Notes under the pieces: model-generated
Told to the model about the DNA's origin: nothing
The model's input: the letters and a program-made list of their open reading frames with translations, nothing else
The model's database searches: none
Shown here: positions 17,904 to 30,840 of the stretch, one piece after another
Layout of the letters: each line of letters starts with the position of its first letter
Position numbering within the stretch: the first letter of the stretch is position 1
Program-made: the position numbers and the translations under genes
NCBI GenBank assembly: GCA_029204225.1
Contig: CM055094.1
Span: 24,142,541-24,202,540, forward strand
Reading direction: 5' to 3'
Length of the DNA stretch: 60,000 nt
DNA from: Diphasiastrum complanatum
Taxonomy: Eukaryota; Streptophyta; Lycopodiopsida; Lycopodiales; Lycopodiaceae

Positions 17904-18020
17904 GCATGAAATCTAGGTGGCATGTCAAATTTAAGCTTAAATACATGAAACCTAGGTGGTAGGTTTGATTTATGCTTATAAGCATGAAACCTAGGTGGCA
18001 GGTCAGATTTAAGCTTAAAT
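17904..18020. repeat. Three tandem copies of a 40-bp unit
   Basis: CATGAAAYCTAGGTGG starts at 17904, 17944 and 17983, each followed by a degenerate GGYATGTCAAATTTAAGCTTA-like segment. No coding sense is apparent. Confidence 0.85.
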
Positions 18021-18408
18021 GGGTTGTTGCATGGCAACGCTTGATGCAATAACGCCTCCTTATGGGTTTTCCATGCTAGTCTCAAGAAAGAGTGAGGTGC
18101 CCTTAATTGGCCAATTTTGCAAGTAGCAAAAACTTAACCTTAATAATTAAGTGACAAGGATTTAGATATTCACGACTAAACATTGCTGCAAAAGGAAAGC
18201 TCGCTCAACAATAGCTCTCCCCTTGCTCTACAAGAGCTTGCATACAAATTCTTTGGAAACCCTCTCACCCAAAAATAGGCTAAGGAAATATTCAGGGAAA
18301 GGGCCAATGCTACCCCGTCCCCCATTTTTGACATCATTGGGGGGTCGCCCTTCAAGGCCATTCTGTAGGGGAAGGCCGAAGTTGGTGGTAGTTTAAGGTG
18401 GAAGGCCA

Positions 18409-18505
18409 AAGAGGTGGACCTTCCTCGATGTGAACACTTGCCCCAGGCAGAAGACCCTTTTCGCGGTGGAATGGGAGAAGAGGTGGACCTTCCTCGATGT
18501 GAAAC
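18409..18505. repeat. Short direct repeat, 69 bp apart
   Basis: GAGGTGGACCTTCCTCGATG followed by TGAA occurs at 18411 and 18480. Downstream (18510-18640) lies A/T-run-rich sequence with two diverged TTACATG...TGCATGTAAAA segments. No gene is seen. Confidence 0.85.
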
Positions 18506-18744
18506 TTTTTATATTTTTTTAAACTTTTTTTTGCCGTAGATTTTTTAACATGGACCTTTCGAGCAAAAGGTCATGTAAAAAAAAAACTAAATTTCTTTTA
18601 CATGCAAGCTTCGGATCCCCAAAGGTGCATGTAAAAAAGTATGAAAAAAAAAGAAGCACACAAATTCAGCTATGGAGTCACTCCTATTTCTTCATGGAAA
18701 AAAAATGATTTTACATGGTGGTTGAGGGGGTGCCAACGAAAGAT

Positions 18745-19164
18745 GCTCTAAATTTAAAATCAATTGACTAATATATGAACTTTCCCGGTTCCTGGGTTTT
18801 GTGAGTGGTTTGGCTGCGATGGGAAGGGCGCCCAGGCTCCAGCCCACTGGGCCAGTGCCGAGCGGCAAGCCATACCGAGCAAGTCAGGCGTTTTTACGTG
18901 GCCATGGCAGAGTATAGCTTCGAAGCCCGGGTAGTCGCCGAGGTACAGCTCCAGCCTCCAGCCAGCAGCACTGCCTTCCGTGGAGTCCTGGAATCGGACC
19001 ATCGTCCGGGCTGGTTCATCATTTTTCTTTCCACCCCTCGTCGCTCGCTATATAGATCCCCTTCTGGTAGAGTCATGAGTAAGGTTTCGGATTTCCTGGT
19101 GCTGTTTTCTGAGGAATTGGTTCTGGATCGTGGGCGAGACGGATTGTTGTTTTGTGAGTTGTAG
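18745..19164 (+). other. GC-rich segment, less decayed partner of the 17120 array, with a TATA-like box
   Basis: Bases 18745-18930 are the GC-rich relative of the 17120-17640 array. A TATATAG at about 19050 precedes an ATG at 19074 (MSKVSDFLVLFSEELVLDRG, 30 codons). An overlapping longer frame starts at 18805. The composition suggests promoter/5'-leader DNA of a plant gene or its duplicate, but no product can be named. Confidence 0.3.
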
Positions 19165-22100
19165 CAGCATTTGGTGCTGGGTCCGTGAAGAAGGCTTAAA
19201 CGCTGGTTGTTGTGCGGCGGGATCGGATATGGGTTTTCAATTTGCTGGTAGCAGGATTGGAGGTTTGTAATCTTGGCAGTTCCTGGATGCGGGGAGTGTA
19301 GCCTGGCTCGACGCCTTTTAAGGATATCGTTTCTGGCTTGCTGCTTGCTGGGGACTGTCCTGAACGGTTTCGGACCAGGCTTCATTCCCCTCAGCTTGGC
19401 TTGCCGCTATTCTTGAAGATGCACCGGCTCTCACCAAAGTTAGCAACAGAAGGCATAAATAATTTTCAAAATTATTAGGTAATTAGGATACTCAACTTTT
19501 GTTGCTAGCTTTCCATGACAGCTGTAGGCATGCCGATAAGAAGCAGCGGAGGTGTTTCCCTTTTTATTCGTCCTCCTTTGTCCAAGTACAGTGCATGCAT
19601 GACTTAACAGACTTGTGTGGTTTGATCTATTCAATCGCTCTAGCTTGCTTAATATCCAGATCCGATCTAAAACCGTCGCAGATTAATTTCAAAAGGTATT
19701 CAAAGAGATCGAGTCGCGAGCGACTACGCAAAAGATTTATACGTTTTCGTCTTACTGATTGCGAGCCTTAACGCTAGTCTGTGTTTTAGTACCATACAAT
19801 ATTCGCAAGTAACTAACAACCTTTCGGAAAGTAAAATAAGTCCGATATGATCAACCCTCTTAAATGTTTTTTCTTATATTCTCCAATACTGAACGATGAG
19901 GTTATACCTTTCGATGTTAATAGGATAGATTGAATTATCAATTAGTGGCATGTTACTAGGGCTACTACATTCAGGTAAAACACAGAAGCATGTGCTGCTA
20001 AGATGTACAAATAGGCGTTTGGGCCAGGGCCAGGACAGCGTAGATCAGAATCCGATCTTGATTTAGCACCTCAGAAGTTTACCTTAATTGAGCTTTTGGA
20101 TGTTAGCATGTTTGTTCTTAACTCTATCCACGGTGATATGATGAGTTTTACACTACTATCTGGCGGTTGAGAAATTTCTGGCAACTCATGCCTTAAACAA
20201 GACCAACGTTGAATATGGTTGCCTCAACTTAGATGAGTGAAAATTATTAGTTGTAGCTATGTGTTTTTGCAAACCCAACCACTACCTTGACTCTTCGGAT
20301 CCAAGCGACCTTTCGAGGCTGAAGCTTTTTGGTTTTTTGAAATCGCATGCCATAAACTAATTACAAAGAATAAAATGTTCTTTTGGAAATCTAGACTTTA
20401 TTGAAACTGGTAGTGATTTCTAATGATCGTCTCCTCCTTCAAAAATTTCATGAATATATTCATGATCCGTACTCCTTTTAGCGTCCTTGTTAAAAGTTTC
20501 TTCCGATTACTCGTTTACCTATAAATCATAGACACGTTAAAATCTACTAACTCTTCTTAACACTCACTTATCAGATAAATGATTGACCTTGATCAGGTGC
20601 ACGTGATGCTAGAATGTGAGCGCTAATCATGACACTTTCAGTAGTCGTTGACGTTATCATTTCTAGGATAACTTGTTTTCGGCTATTGTGTAGGTTTTCT
20701 AATTTGTGGCATATGATGTCCTGAGCCGTCACGTAGTATTTACATGATCGCTTTACTGATTATTTTGGAGAACGTTCACAGTTTTTAAACTTATCATGAA
20801 TTTGCATGTTGCTTTTAACAGACTTTTAAAACATTTTGTCCAGCCTTTTTTTTATGTACCGCGATCCATGGTTCCATTACAACATCTACGGTGACTAAAA
20901 TTGGCGACTAACGCTCTTAACCATAGTTTGGCTGCATCTGATCGGCTTTCCTGACTATTTCTGTGTTAAACAGGCCTGCATTTCAAGGGGCTTGAGTATC
21001 TTGTCATTGGTAAGTGTATGGCGTGGCGATCTTAACTCACATAGCCATCAGCTTTTACTATATTTAATCATAAGCTTGTCTTCTTTGCTTATGCACCAAA
21101 ACACCAGCTCTAGTCCATCCAAGAATTAACCTAAAGAGCCATGGGTATTTGTCGCCGTTTGATACACCGGCCTAGTTTCATTTTTAATAACAATGATGCC
21201 TGCAGGTATATCTCAATATTTTGTGAGTTTTGAATTCTGCTTTTGGCTGTGTCATCTTGCTGTGTCGTAGGTTGAACTGTCATAACTTAGTATGTTTTTC
21301 AGGAAAATTTTCAGAATCTGAGAAGGTTTATGGTTGCATGAATCTACAATCACCTGTGATGGAGGCCGGTAATTTGTTTGTTCAGTACGCAAATAGTAAG
21401 CATAGTTTGACCCCTTTAAGACAGCCTTTAATCGACCCCAAAGTATGGATATCGTTCTGGTAGATAGAGTCTGTGCAGTTATTTTTTGCCTTCGAAGGTA
21501 ATTGATGCTTGGATGACTTGAAATTATTATTTTTTGTTTAAGATGATTTCTGTTTTCAATCTAATAGGACTTACAGTACGAAATTTTCTACGCAAGTATT
21601 CGTTTCATGAATGACTTACAAAGCTCAAGACGTAGACATCACAAAATGTCAAGCCATAGCCAAGTTTGGACGGAACGTACCTCTATCCCGTTGTCTTAAA
21701 GTTTTTGTCCTGTGTATGTGTCTCTCGACTTCTAGTAGCCAAAAAGTTCCAGCTGGGATCCACCAAGATTACTGGCAGATCTACTTGAAAATGAGTGCTG
21801 TGCGTCAGAGGGTATTGAGAATGTGCCTACTCCTATACATAATTAATGCTCCTTTATGCTAGTAGTGCAGTTAACAAGGTTTGCGTAATTGTACGCAACA
21901 AATTTGTGGTGAAGGCAAGGTTGAAATTAGCCCGTGATTTTCTTGCCTCCATTTTTAGTGTTTCATCGTTTCTTAATAGCATCATATGCTACGAACGGTG
22001 AGACTTCTCTCAAGACTGTTAAGTTTTTTCTTGAAGCAAACTAGCGTAAAACAACCTTCACGTAAGTTTGTCATTATGCAAAATCATCTAATAAGATCCT

Positions 22101-24050
22101 ATTTCACCTATAAATTCCTTCTACGTCATCTCATGACAAGCTAAATTTGTAGGGTTCAGCCACCTGGGACTCTGAGAGTAGGATTGACTAGATTTATTTG
22201 AAATTATTGCGAATCTACGTAAGCAAATTAATGTACAAGTACATGTTTTGAATCCCATCGCAAATTCGAATCTCCTACACAGACGTTCCTCGAACATCGT
22301 TAGGTTTTTCAATTGTCATTGACCTCGAAATTTTTATGTTTCAATGAAAAATTTCACAAACGATATATTTCCAAGTAACAGGTTACTTAATGTTCAAGGC
22401 GGTTTAATTAGATGGTCACGATATTGATTAGCTTAGCTTGAATGTGGCAGTGTGCAGTGTGCACTGAGAGTTTTCTAATGTCGTGTAAGATATCTAGTAA
22501 GCTGTTCTTTTCAGATGAATATTTCATTTCAAATTTTTGGCAGTTTCTTTTTTTAGCCATTTAGTAATGACATTGTACGTTATTGGACTGTTCATCTCTT
22601 CAGATAAATGTATAATTTCAACTTTTTTGTAGTTCTTTAGCCATTTAGTAATCTACGTTCTATTAGCTACAGTAGCACTACCTAGTTGCATCTTTCTTGC
22701 AGCCATTATGTAGTATTTACTCGCCATGCGTTGCTTGAGGAAATTATGCTATAAGTGAGTCGAGATGGTTTTATTTACGAATGCGAAGTGTTCAGTTTTT
22801 TCTTTATTGTACATGATCGTTCTGAAAACTGTGTACATCTACCACGTTAGCCTGTAGAGTTTTTTGTTTCGTATATCTAGTGCCAGCAAACGATTTCATT
22901 ACGCGTCAATCCACGCAAATCTTTTTAATATGTACTCTCGACATTTATTAGCGGCTAGCATTTCATCGACAGTTCATCGAATTGATACAACTAAATGCTG
23001 CTGGAGTTTATCGGACGAAATTCAATTTCAACCAATCGATGCTATGTAACGTCATTTTTGAATTTAGCTTTAGCCTTTACCAGTCGATTTAGCACTTCGG
23101 TTATGACTCTTTCTATCTACAGTTTTAGGTATTTACTGGAGTGCTACAAAGGCTCTAAAGACTTTCGAATTAACAAGAGTGTTGCTTCGACGGAACGAAA
23201 GGAACATCTTTCAATGCGTCGAGAAGCAATGTTCGCCATAACATGAAGGAAAGGGTACGTTTTCAAAAGCTTCACGTGCTTGGCAAATAAGAAAAGGTAT
23301 TAGCAAAGGATACAGCTAGCGGCCTCCCTCCGACCCACCACGCATAGTCAACCCTATTAAAGAAAGACTAATCATAAGAGAGGATTAACATTATTTCACA
23401 TAAAGAGTATGATAGCAAAAGACAAAAACATAATCACACGTAACATCTGTGGAATATGGAATAAAGATGATAATGTTTCACAAAATTTAACTCATCTATT
23501 CATTCTTTTAGTTGAAATAAGTAGAAATAAAGTATGGTGACTACTCTTGTATGTACGGTGCTTTGCCAATCAAGGTTGACACATTGAGATGCATGGCATA
23601 GGATGTTGCAATAAAGCTTGAATGGTAGTGGAGAGATGACCTTTTGTGTATTTCTTAATTAACACAAGTGAGATTTATCAAGGTGTATGGTGTTTACTTT
23701 TTATTACAATTAACAATGGACAATTGTTTTTTTTTTAAATTTGAAGAATCTGAACAAGATAACTAGAATTCTAGAGGTATGTTTAGCTAGAGTTGATTGT
23801 AGAGAGGGAGGCATTGCTTCCTACAACGATCTAGTTGACTATGGCGGACTAAGATTTTGGACCCCATTCCCATGCTTGCTCTAGCTTTCAATGTACAGAG
23901 GAAGTCTACTTCGTTGGTAGCAAACCTTCCTCCTTCATACATGCTATCGGTGACAATGGGGGGACGGTGTCCATTCATAGGATACGGGTCTCATATACTT
24001 ATCAAAACTCATAGTAGATGATCTAGTAACCTATCAATTGATAGCCTCTG
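19165..24050. other. Long repeat-poor stretch, no gene recognised
   Basis: I see no retroelement domains, tandem arrays or long open frames here. The longest frames (about 60-90 codons, such as 21230-21463 and 21611-21862) have no recognisable motif. Possible exon-like borders exist (TTTTTCAG before 21301) but no consistent gene model. It could be a large intron, old decayed repeats or unique intergenic DNA. Confidence 0.4.
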
Positions 24051-24170
24051 TAATACCCTATTACATGCCACTTTTTGTGACTTATTATTTTGAGATGCAA
24101 AAGCCTAATCTAATACCCTATTACATGCCACTTTTTGTGACTTATTATTTTGAGATGCAAAAGCCTAATC
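24051..24170. repeat. Perfect 60-bp tandem duplication
   Basis: Bases 24051-24110 are repeated without a mismatch at 24111-24170, from TAATACCCTATTACATGCC to AAAAGCCTAATC. Perfect identity in a decayed neighbourhood means it is very recent, or an assembly artefact. The unit equals a common FASTA line width. Confidence 0.97.
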
Positions 24171-25726
24171 AACGCATTCAAATAATGAAGCAAATATTCA
24201 ATTATGAAGAAATATCTAATGGACACAACAACAATAATTCCAATTCAACGATATATTGAGGGAAAGAAATGCAACTAAATGAATCTAAAGGAAGGACTAT
24301 TAAACGAAGGGCATTTATGAAACGACGCACACCTTAAATAGAATGCTTTGGGTTGTTCGCACCTCATGTAAACGTTGCAACCTTCCACATGCTCGTTTCT
24401 CATTGGAAAAAAGCCGCATGACTAGGATGCCACATAAGATTTGTACACTTGTAATTTTCTAATTAATTAGAATCAGTTAAGTAAATATAAATAAGAACCA
24501 ACATATCGGTTGTCAAGAGATGCATATGTTCGCACTCGACCCTCTATATGTACTCCACAAACGCTTCAATGTAATTACTGAGTTTTCAGGAGAACAGAGA
24601 GAGTCTCAAGCCCTTTGAGTTTTTCCTGCTCTTCACCTTCATACGCTTTCTACTTGCTGAGCGCTTCTGTCCTTAACATTTGACTGTCTCGCTTGTCGAA
24701 TGTGGCATGTGTTTGGTTACTCCGATCAGACAATACTTTTAGCTTTGATATTGTTGTAAGTGTTCAACCGTAAATTCAAAGCTGAAATTTGTCTTTTAAC
24801 TAATCGGTTGTTTAATTGCTTTTGTAATTGAACTACCGATTGTTTTGAATTTAACTGTGATCAAGGCATTCAGAATCACTATTTCATTTTTGGTGCTAAA
24901 TGTTCGTACTTAGAAATCTATTTCTAAAGAATCCACACTGTTGTTGTAAACTGGTATCGATTGAAGTTTACTTATGGATACTTGAACATTGTAAATCTGA
25001 GATCGATCGTTTGGTTGAATGAGCGACTGTCTGTTGTTGAGGACAAATTGTCGGATCTCGTTTACATTGCTCTGAGACGTTCATGAGCTACTTTGTATCG
25101 GACTTACTGATGCAACAATGTCTTTCTTGTCTGACAAACTTAATTAGGTGAACAGACCAATATATCGATCTGGCCGATAAGTTGGATATTCTAACCCAGT
25201 AATGAAATGCATACGATATGAGAATTGTTGGGATCAATCATCTTTTTGTTATTGTATGTTGAAGATACATCTTAACTAGTGATACTAGTCGTCAATTTCA
25301 TTGAATGTCTGTTGACAACTAGTTTATGTACCAAGAACAACAAATGAACCAAAATCATCTATAATCACATCAACAACCAGTCCCTTTGGGGTTCGACTAT
25401 CTTCTATGCTACATTTCCATACTTTTGAGATAAATATAGTACGACAACCTCTTCCAGCAAAGATTGCAAAAACTAAGGACAATCATGTTAAAAACTTTAC
25501 AGGCATCATGCTTTTTGTTAAAATACCAATATGCATGGCCCACTTTTAATTTATATGTAGACGAAAAGCCCATAGTTCGTCGACTTGGAATTTTTGTTTC
25601 CATTTGGAATGGTTTACTTCCATGGCCTTGGTTATTGTATTAGACAAGATCTTGTTTGGGACTCTACCTATTCAATATTACACCTATGATTTAAGGTATG
25701 CTATTTTGTGTACCACTAGAAACTTA
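24171..25726. other. Intergenic DNA, no feature recognised
   Basis: There is no domain or clear repeat. Sequence around 24340-24690 has an LTR-like look (TAAATATAAATAAG, then a pyrimidine-rich leader), but no second copy, primer site or TG/CA pair was found, so no call is made. Confidence 0.4.
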
Positions 25727-26020
25727 GATACGAAATGTGTTATGGTTTCGTTCATAAAGTGAGAATCCTAATTGTTGACAATCTTTAATTGGCATCATTG
25801 CTCTTCGCATCAGTGGCTCGTATGGCCTCAACTTCCACCAATTTTGTGAGATAGAAATCATGCATGGGATCCTTTTATAGCTTGGTGTATTGGCCCCACA
25901 TAATCCAAACCCCATTTTTCATATGGTATAAGTTATCCAAGCCACAAAACTTATACATAATGCTTGAGGGGCTTGGATGTGTGTTGGAACACTTCACAAT
26001 GGGGTATGTATTAGTGAATG
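25727..26020 (-). pseudogene. Ty3/gypsy integrase fragment
   Basis: The minus strand reads PYEKWGLDYVGPIHQAIKGS from about 25927, then a stop and frameshift, then YLTKLVEVEAIRATDAKS. This is the integrase core around the first catalytic Asp of gypsy elements, and it resembles WGLDYVGPIHPAAQGSQARY of the gypsy at 53486-59892. Upstream traces (VFQHTSKPLKHY) fit the end of the zinc-binding region. No LTRs or other domains were found beside it. Confidence 0.8.
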
Positions 26021-26929
26021 TCACTATGACCTCAAACCTAACTATATAAATCTTCTACCATGGCATTAGGGCTAGGATCTGTTTATGGACTAGTGCTAAA
26101 ATAATCTTGAAGGGTCCAAATGCAAGCTACATAAGACTATAAAGAGGGTTCAACCCTCCTCATTGTTTATTTTGGCTAAGAGAATGAATGATTTACATTT
26201 GGTCTACATTTTCTATTTTCTCTCTCTAGCTTACGCAATGATTTTTTGTCCAAAGCCAAGTAGATCTACATGATCTAAGTATATTATTTATCATGGATTT
26301 AATCTTTGTTTGATGTTAAGTTCGGTTTATCAATCTTGATTGGGTCCATTAATATCTTGGAAGATAGATCTTGATGCATTGTTCTTTGGTAGTTTTTCCC
26401 TTAGTTACTTTGCATCTTAAGTTTCATGGTTAGCAATCGACCATTGGATCTTGGCAGTTAGTGAGACACTCACATGGTATCATTGCTTTGGTCACTAGTC
26501 TTTCAAGCTTATTCCAGATGACCTATTTGGTGTTTGTGCAAGGTTGAAGACTAGTTTATAGTCGGGATTTAAGAGGAGTTAGATTGGTGCACATATCTCA
26601 TGCTAGGGCATCAAATCTCTTGCTTGAAGAATTTGTCTCTATATTACATCATTATTTCTCATAATGATGTAATGCATTTGGTAGTGATTTGTATCAAATT
26701 TGTTGCATTGTTTTTGACAATCTTGATAGAATTGCAAATGGAAATAGAAGGATTCCATATACTCCTTTCATAATCTATAAGTTTCTAACATCTACTCTTC
26801 AACACTTGTAATATAGTGCTTGTGGAAACACAATGTCATGATTAGGATTTTTGCATATCATCATTGTTTGATTACATTTTATCTAGATCTACTCATTCTA
26901 GTATATATGAATCTTCATGGAAACATTGT

Positions 26930-27560
26930 TTTGGAGTAAAGTGATACATTGACATCTTCTAACTACGTGATTTGGAAAATCAAGATGAAATGATTGTTGG
27001 CGATACATGATCTTATGAAAATTGTGCTAGATTTGGAGAAAAGGCCTCGAGTACAAGGAACCAAGTTTTACAAGAGAGCCAAATTTGCTCTACACATCAT
27101 CAAGATGAATTTGTCCAATGAGCTTCTCATGGAATTGGAGGGAGCCATTATATAAAAGGAGGCTTGGGACACATTATAATGATTGATTCCATGAATCAAA
27201 GGGGTATTACTTTGAGGAATCGAATGAAGTTTCGTAGCTTGAAAGAATTGCAGAGTGAGTTGGTGAGCAAGGATCGTTGACATGCCAACATGCAAGCAAG
27301 AGGGAAATTTCAACCAATCAATGCAAAGGCCAATGAAGAAGCCTTATTTATCAAAGATAAGAGAAAGGGCATATCCATAAGGAGTAGCAATAAAAGATCC
27401 AAGCTTATGGGAGAAAAGTATACTCCACATAAAAGTAACATCAACAAATCTTAAGTGTAATGTTCACATTGTGATGAAATTGCTCATTATGCAAGTGGGT
27501 GTTTTCAGAGACGTAGAGAGAAGACTAATGGTTTTAATGAAATCAATAGCACTAAGCAAA
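26930..27560 (+). pseudogene. Copia E gag fragment
   Basis: In broken frames the plus strand shows the Gag signature SNYVIWKIKMK (about 26960), then IHDLMKIVLDLEKRP and TKFYKRAKFALHIIKMNLSN, and after several stops the zinc knuckle CSHCDEIAHYASGC (CX2CX4HX4C, about 27466-27510) followed by an Arg-rich tail. It belongs with the integrase and RNase H remnants downstream. Confidence 0.78.
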
Positions 27561-28580
27561 TTAGTGATGGCACAAGTATGGTAGTGTTTTACTTTGCGTT
27601 GATAAAGACATGCTTAGCCAAGGAGGTAACATGTCTAGTCCTCTATCTTGTATTGAATCCTTAGTTCCAAGTTCGAATGATTCCTTTGGTAGGATTAAAG
27701 ATGCCATGTTTGTAGCAAGAAAGAATTCATTTGTCTTAGAAGGATATATTTTAGCACAAGGAGTAGTACATGCAAAGACAATGGTCTTTATGTATCAACA
27801 AATGGTCAAGGTATGGATGATCATGAAGGATAGTTCTATTTGGACTCTTTGTTTGACCTTGTTTTAGCTCAAGATGTTAAGCAACTTAGGATTTCATATT
27901 AATGTAATTACTTGATTTTTTTACGAAAATAACTATGCAATTTACGTTTTACGTTATTACGAAATGTATGATGATTATGTAAACGAAAAATGATCTGCTA
28001 AGTCACCGATGACTGGTTGAGCAGGTAATTTTTGAAAGCTCGATGTGATATCTTGGGTATTAAGTGAAGTTTGGTGGGGTCGCCAAGCTTTTTTGAGTAG
28101 CTGAAAAACATAACTAGATTTTTTCTCTTTCTTTTGATAATATTATCTAGCATAAAATAAATGATGGGTCTGCCAAAATTTATTGTATATCTTGGTGGGT
28201 TTACCTGAAGAGTAGGTTTCTAACCAGTAACATGAATATCAACGTTAATAACGCCAGTATTGTCACGTTAATAACTTTCAATATTCACAATTCACAATTT
28301 ACGTAATAACGAATTTGAAATCCATGTAAATTAAAGCAAGGTGTCAATAATTCCATCTTCAAACAAATTCATCAATGTTAGAAAGAGATTATCATTAATT
28401 TGGTTGCATAAAGAAAAGGGAGAATCAATGCTATGTTCTTTATTGTGGCATAATGCTATTAGAGAGGATGCATATATGGTATGTTGTTTTGTCAAAGAGG
28501 ATGTATATACAAAATTGAAAATACTAAAGAGGATCTATCTTCGGTATGTATTTGTAACAAGTGATGGAGCGAATACAAAA
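27561..28580. other. Decayed copia E interior, nothing firm
   Basis: An 85-codon frame at 27610 has weak copia-like wording but no diagnostic motif. At 27905-28330 a loose inverted arrangement (TTTACGTTATTACGAA near 27950 against TTTACGTAATAACGAA near 28300) may be the ends of a small inserted element of about 400 bp. Protease and integrase N-terminus are not found. Confidence 0.4.
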
Positions 28581-29320
28581 TATACATTAGAGAAAATTTG
28601 GCCTTGGAAAGGGCCCTATAAGGATTGCCATGTAGGATGAAAATTTTTTGGCAATGTAAAATAATAAAGTAAAATATTTTTCTGCCCGCAGTCCTGCCCA
28701 CACAGTCTTCGATGATTAGCTATTATGTGGGTAGTATAGTTTGTGACTGAAAAAAAATCATAACTTTTGAATGACAACTCGGATTGAGATGATTACGGTG
28801 CCATTAGAAAGCCCTCGACGAGAGCTTTTCAACGACACCCAACATGACCCAGTTCCGAGATACGGTGAAGAAGTTATGGCCAGTCAAAGTTTTGGTCAGT
28901 CAACACTTGGTCAACCCGATATCAAAGAGATATGGGTTGACCAAGTGTTGGGACCCAAACTTTGACTGGCCATAACTTCTTCACCGTAGCTCGGAACTGG
29001 GTCATGTTGGGTGTCGTTGAAAGGCTCTCGTCGAGGGCTTTCTTTCTAATGGCACCGTAATCGTCTCAATCCGAGTTGTCGTTCAAAAGTTACACTGTTT
29101 TTTTGCTGAGTTGCATACTATACTACATATAAAATGGCTTATTTACGAGCTGCCCCCGACGCAAAATGAAAGTTCTTTTAAAAAGAAAAGAAAATCAATT
29201 TGAAAGAGCTACGTTACGTAGATTTCAAATTTGAGTGCTTTCATTGGACCATGTGGAAGAAACTTTTGAGGTATCTTTTTGAAAGGCCCCTTTTGTCCTC
29301 AAATTTTCTCTAATGTATAC
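28581..29320. mobile_element. Foldback element with a giant palindrome (740 bp)
   Basis: The outer ends TACATTAGAGAAAATTTGGC and its reverse complement (29283-29320) pair over about 38 bp. Inside, 28747-29106 forms a near-perfect palindrome with arms of about 175 bp around ACCCGATATCAAAGAGATAT at about 28926. For example, GCCATAACTTCTTCACCG and CGGTGAAGAAGTTATGGC are reverse complements. Part of the right shoulder (TTACGTAGATTTCAAATTTG) is shared with the MITE at 36114-36288. It lies inside copia E. It has no coding capacity and would be moved by a transposase supplied elsewhere. Confidence 0.88.
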
Positions 29321-29339
29321 CCTTTGTAAGTGGTTGTTT

Positions 29340-29715
29340 CAGATGAAATAACCAGCTCATCTTGGTATGGCAATCCAAGAACAAAGCACATGTGTTCAAA
29401 GCAACAAGGCATGATTATTTTTGCAACAAGTTTCTAAACATTTCTAGCACAAGAGGCAACTAATTTTGAAACTCAAACATGCTTCTAGATGGGGTAGATG
29501 ACAGAAAATGTATGACATTTTGTGAGTTTGTGCATTTGTCTTATTTTGCAAAGGACATTGATTGTTCTAAGTATTTTTTGAATAGGTTGCCAAGTGAGGC
29601 CTTAGTTGGCAAAATATCACATGTTTCATTCTTCATTAAAAAATTGGATATAGAGTTTTTCACAACTATATGTGTGTTTTGCCACACGACGCTGCCACAT
29701 AAACTTGGGACTTAG
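29340..29715 (+). pseudogene. Copia E integrase fragment
   Basis: The frame at 29479-29715 reads FCEFVHLSYFAKDIDCSKYF, LNRLPSEALVGKISH and a degraded VFGC-like end (CVFCHTTLPHKLG), in the order of the copia integrase C-terminal half. The catalytic core is not visible, probably because of the foldback insertion upstream. Confidence 0.7.
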
Positions 29716-30840
29716 CCGAATTTTGGACTTTTTGTTTTGTGTGGCTCTGCCATGCGTAATAGATCCACCAGTTATTATTTTTTGACTATCCTACAAATCA
29801 ACACTGAGTTGAATGTGGGTCACGGGAGAAATTTTGAATTTTCACGTGGTAGTGCCATACAAAATTATTTTTAAACATTCAAATACTAAAATATGAGGGA
29901 ATGTTGTTTGCATGGTAGAGCCACGACAAATCTTTATGTAACTGCCTTTCTTGGGATATTTTTTGTATGCAGATTTGCCACGCACAACATTATCACACAT
30001 GGAACAAACGACTCTATGATTGCTTTAGGAGTAAATGAGAGTATAGTATAGGAGGCGTTCCTTTCATTGAAGTGATAACATTATCTTTAGATGATAATTA
30101 TTTGTGTTTAAAATTTGTGAAGGTGTGTGCTCAATGGATCAGTCCTATGATTAGTGCATGATAAGTGGAGTTTCTCCTCATCCACATCAGATTCTATCTT
30201 TTGTGGCGAGGCAAAAGCTTTTTGCACGTGCTTTTGGCGAGACCGCGTGTGATCGATGGAGCCGTTGGCATGCCTACCCAGCCTATCGCTTTGGCATTGG
30301 CACCTTGTCAAACAATGCACGCTAGTTTGGCTTAGCACGTTGTTTGCCAACATGTCTTACTTCATTGAGATTGTTGCTTTAGTTCAAAGATTCCATTCTA
30401 CAACTCTTGAATTTCTAGAGCTAATACATTCTCACAGGAGGTCATCCAGGCTTTCACAATTGGCAACCTCTTTTTATTGCTTAATCTGACAAATTTTAAA
30501 TTATCAAAAGTTAATGAAATGTTGTAAATGAGTATATCTATAAAAATTACTATGTGTTTAAAATAGAATGGTATATGGGAAGATTGAGAGATGATGGGAT
30601 GAGAAAATATGTGTAGTTGCAAAGATGCATGAATGAGTAATTGAATGATTGTTTTAAATGCTCATAAACACATGGTCCAACATTGCCCTCAATATGACTT
30701 TTATTGATTTTAAATAATGAGGATATTGCCAAAAAGAAAATGTTTTTGAACCAAATATAAATGATCGTACGCTCATTAATTGTTCTCCTTTGGTCAATCA
30801 TCCTCTTGTTTAACCAAGGCCCAATTTCATGGAACAGTTA
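29716..30840. other. Intergenic or decayed copia E DNA
   Basis: No domain is recognised. A GCCACG/CGTGGC-type phrase recurs loosely around 29690-29995. The RT region expected here cannot be seen. Confidence 0.4.

Noticed and set aside
18805-19164. 119-codon plus-strand frame in the GC-rich segment
   Set aside because: It starts inside the segment shared with the degenerate array and has no domain; GC-rich DNA yields such frames easily.
24340-24700. LTR-like block with a TATA-like sequence
   Set aside because: No second copy, primer site, polypurine tract or TG/CA ends could be fixed.
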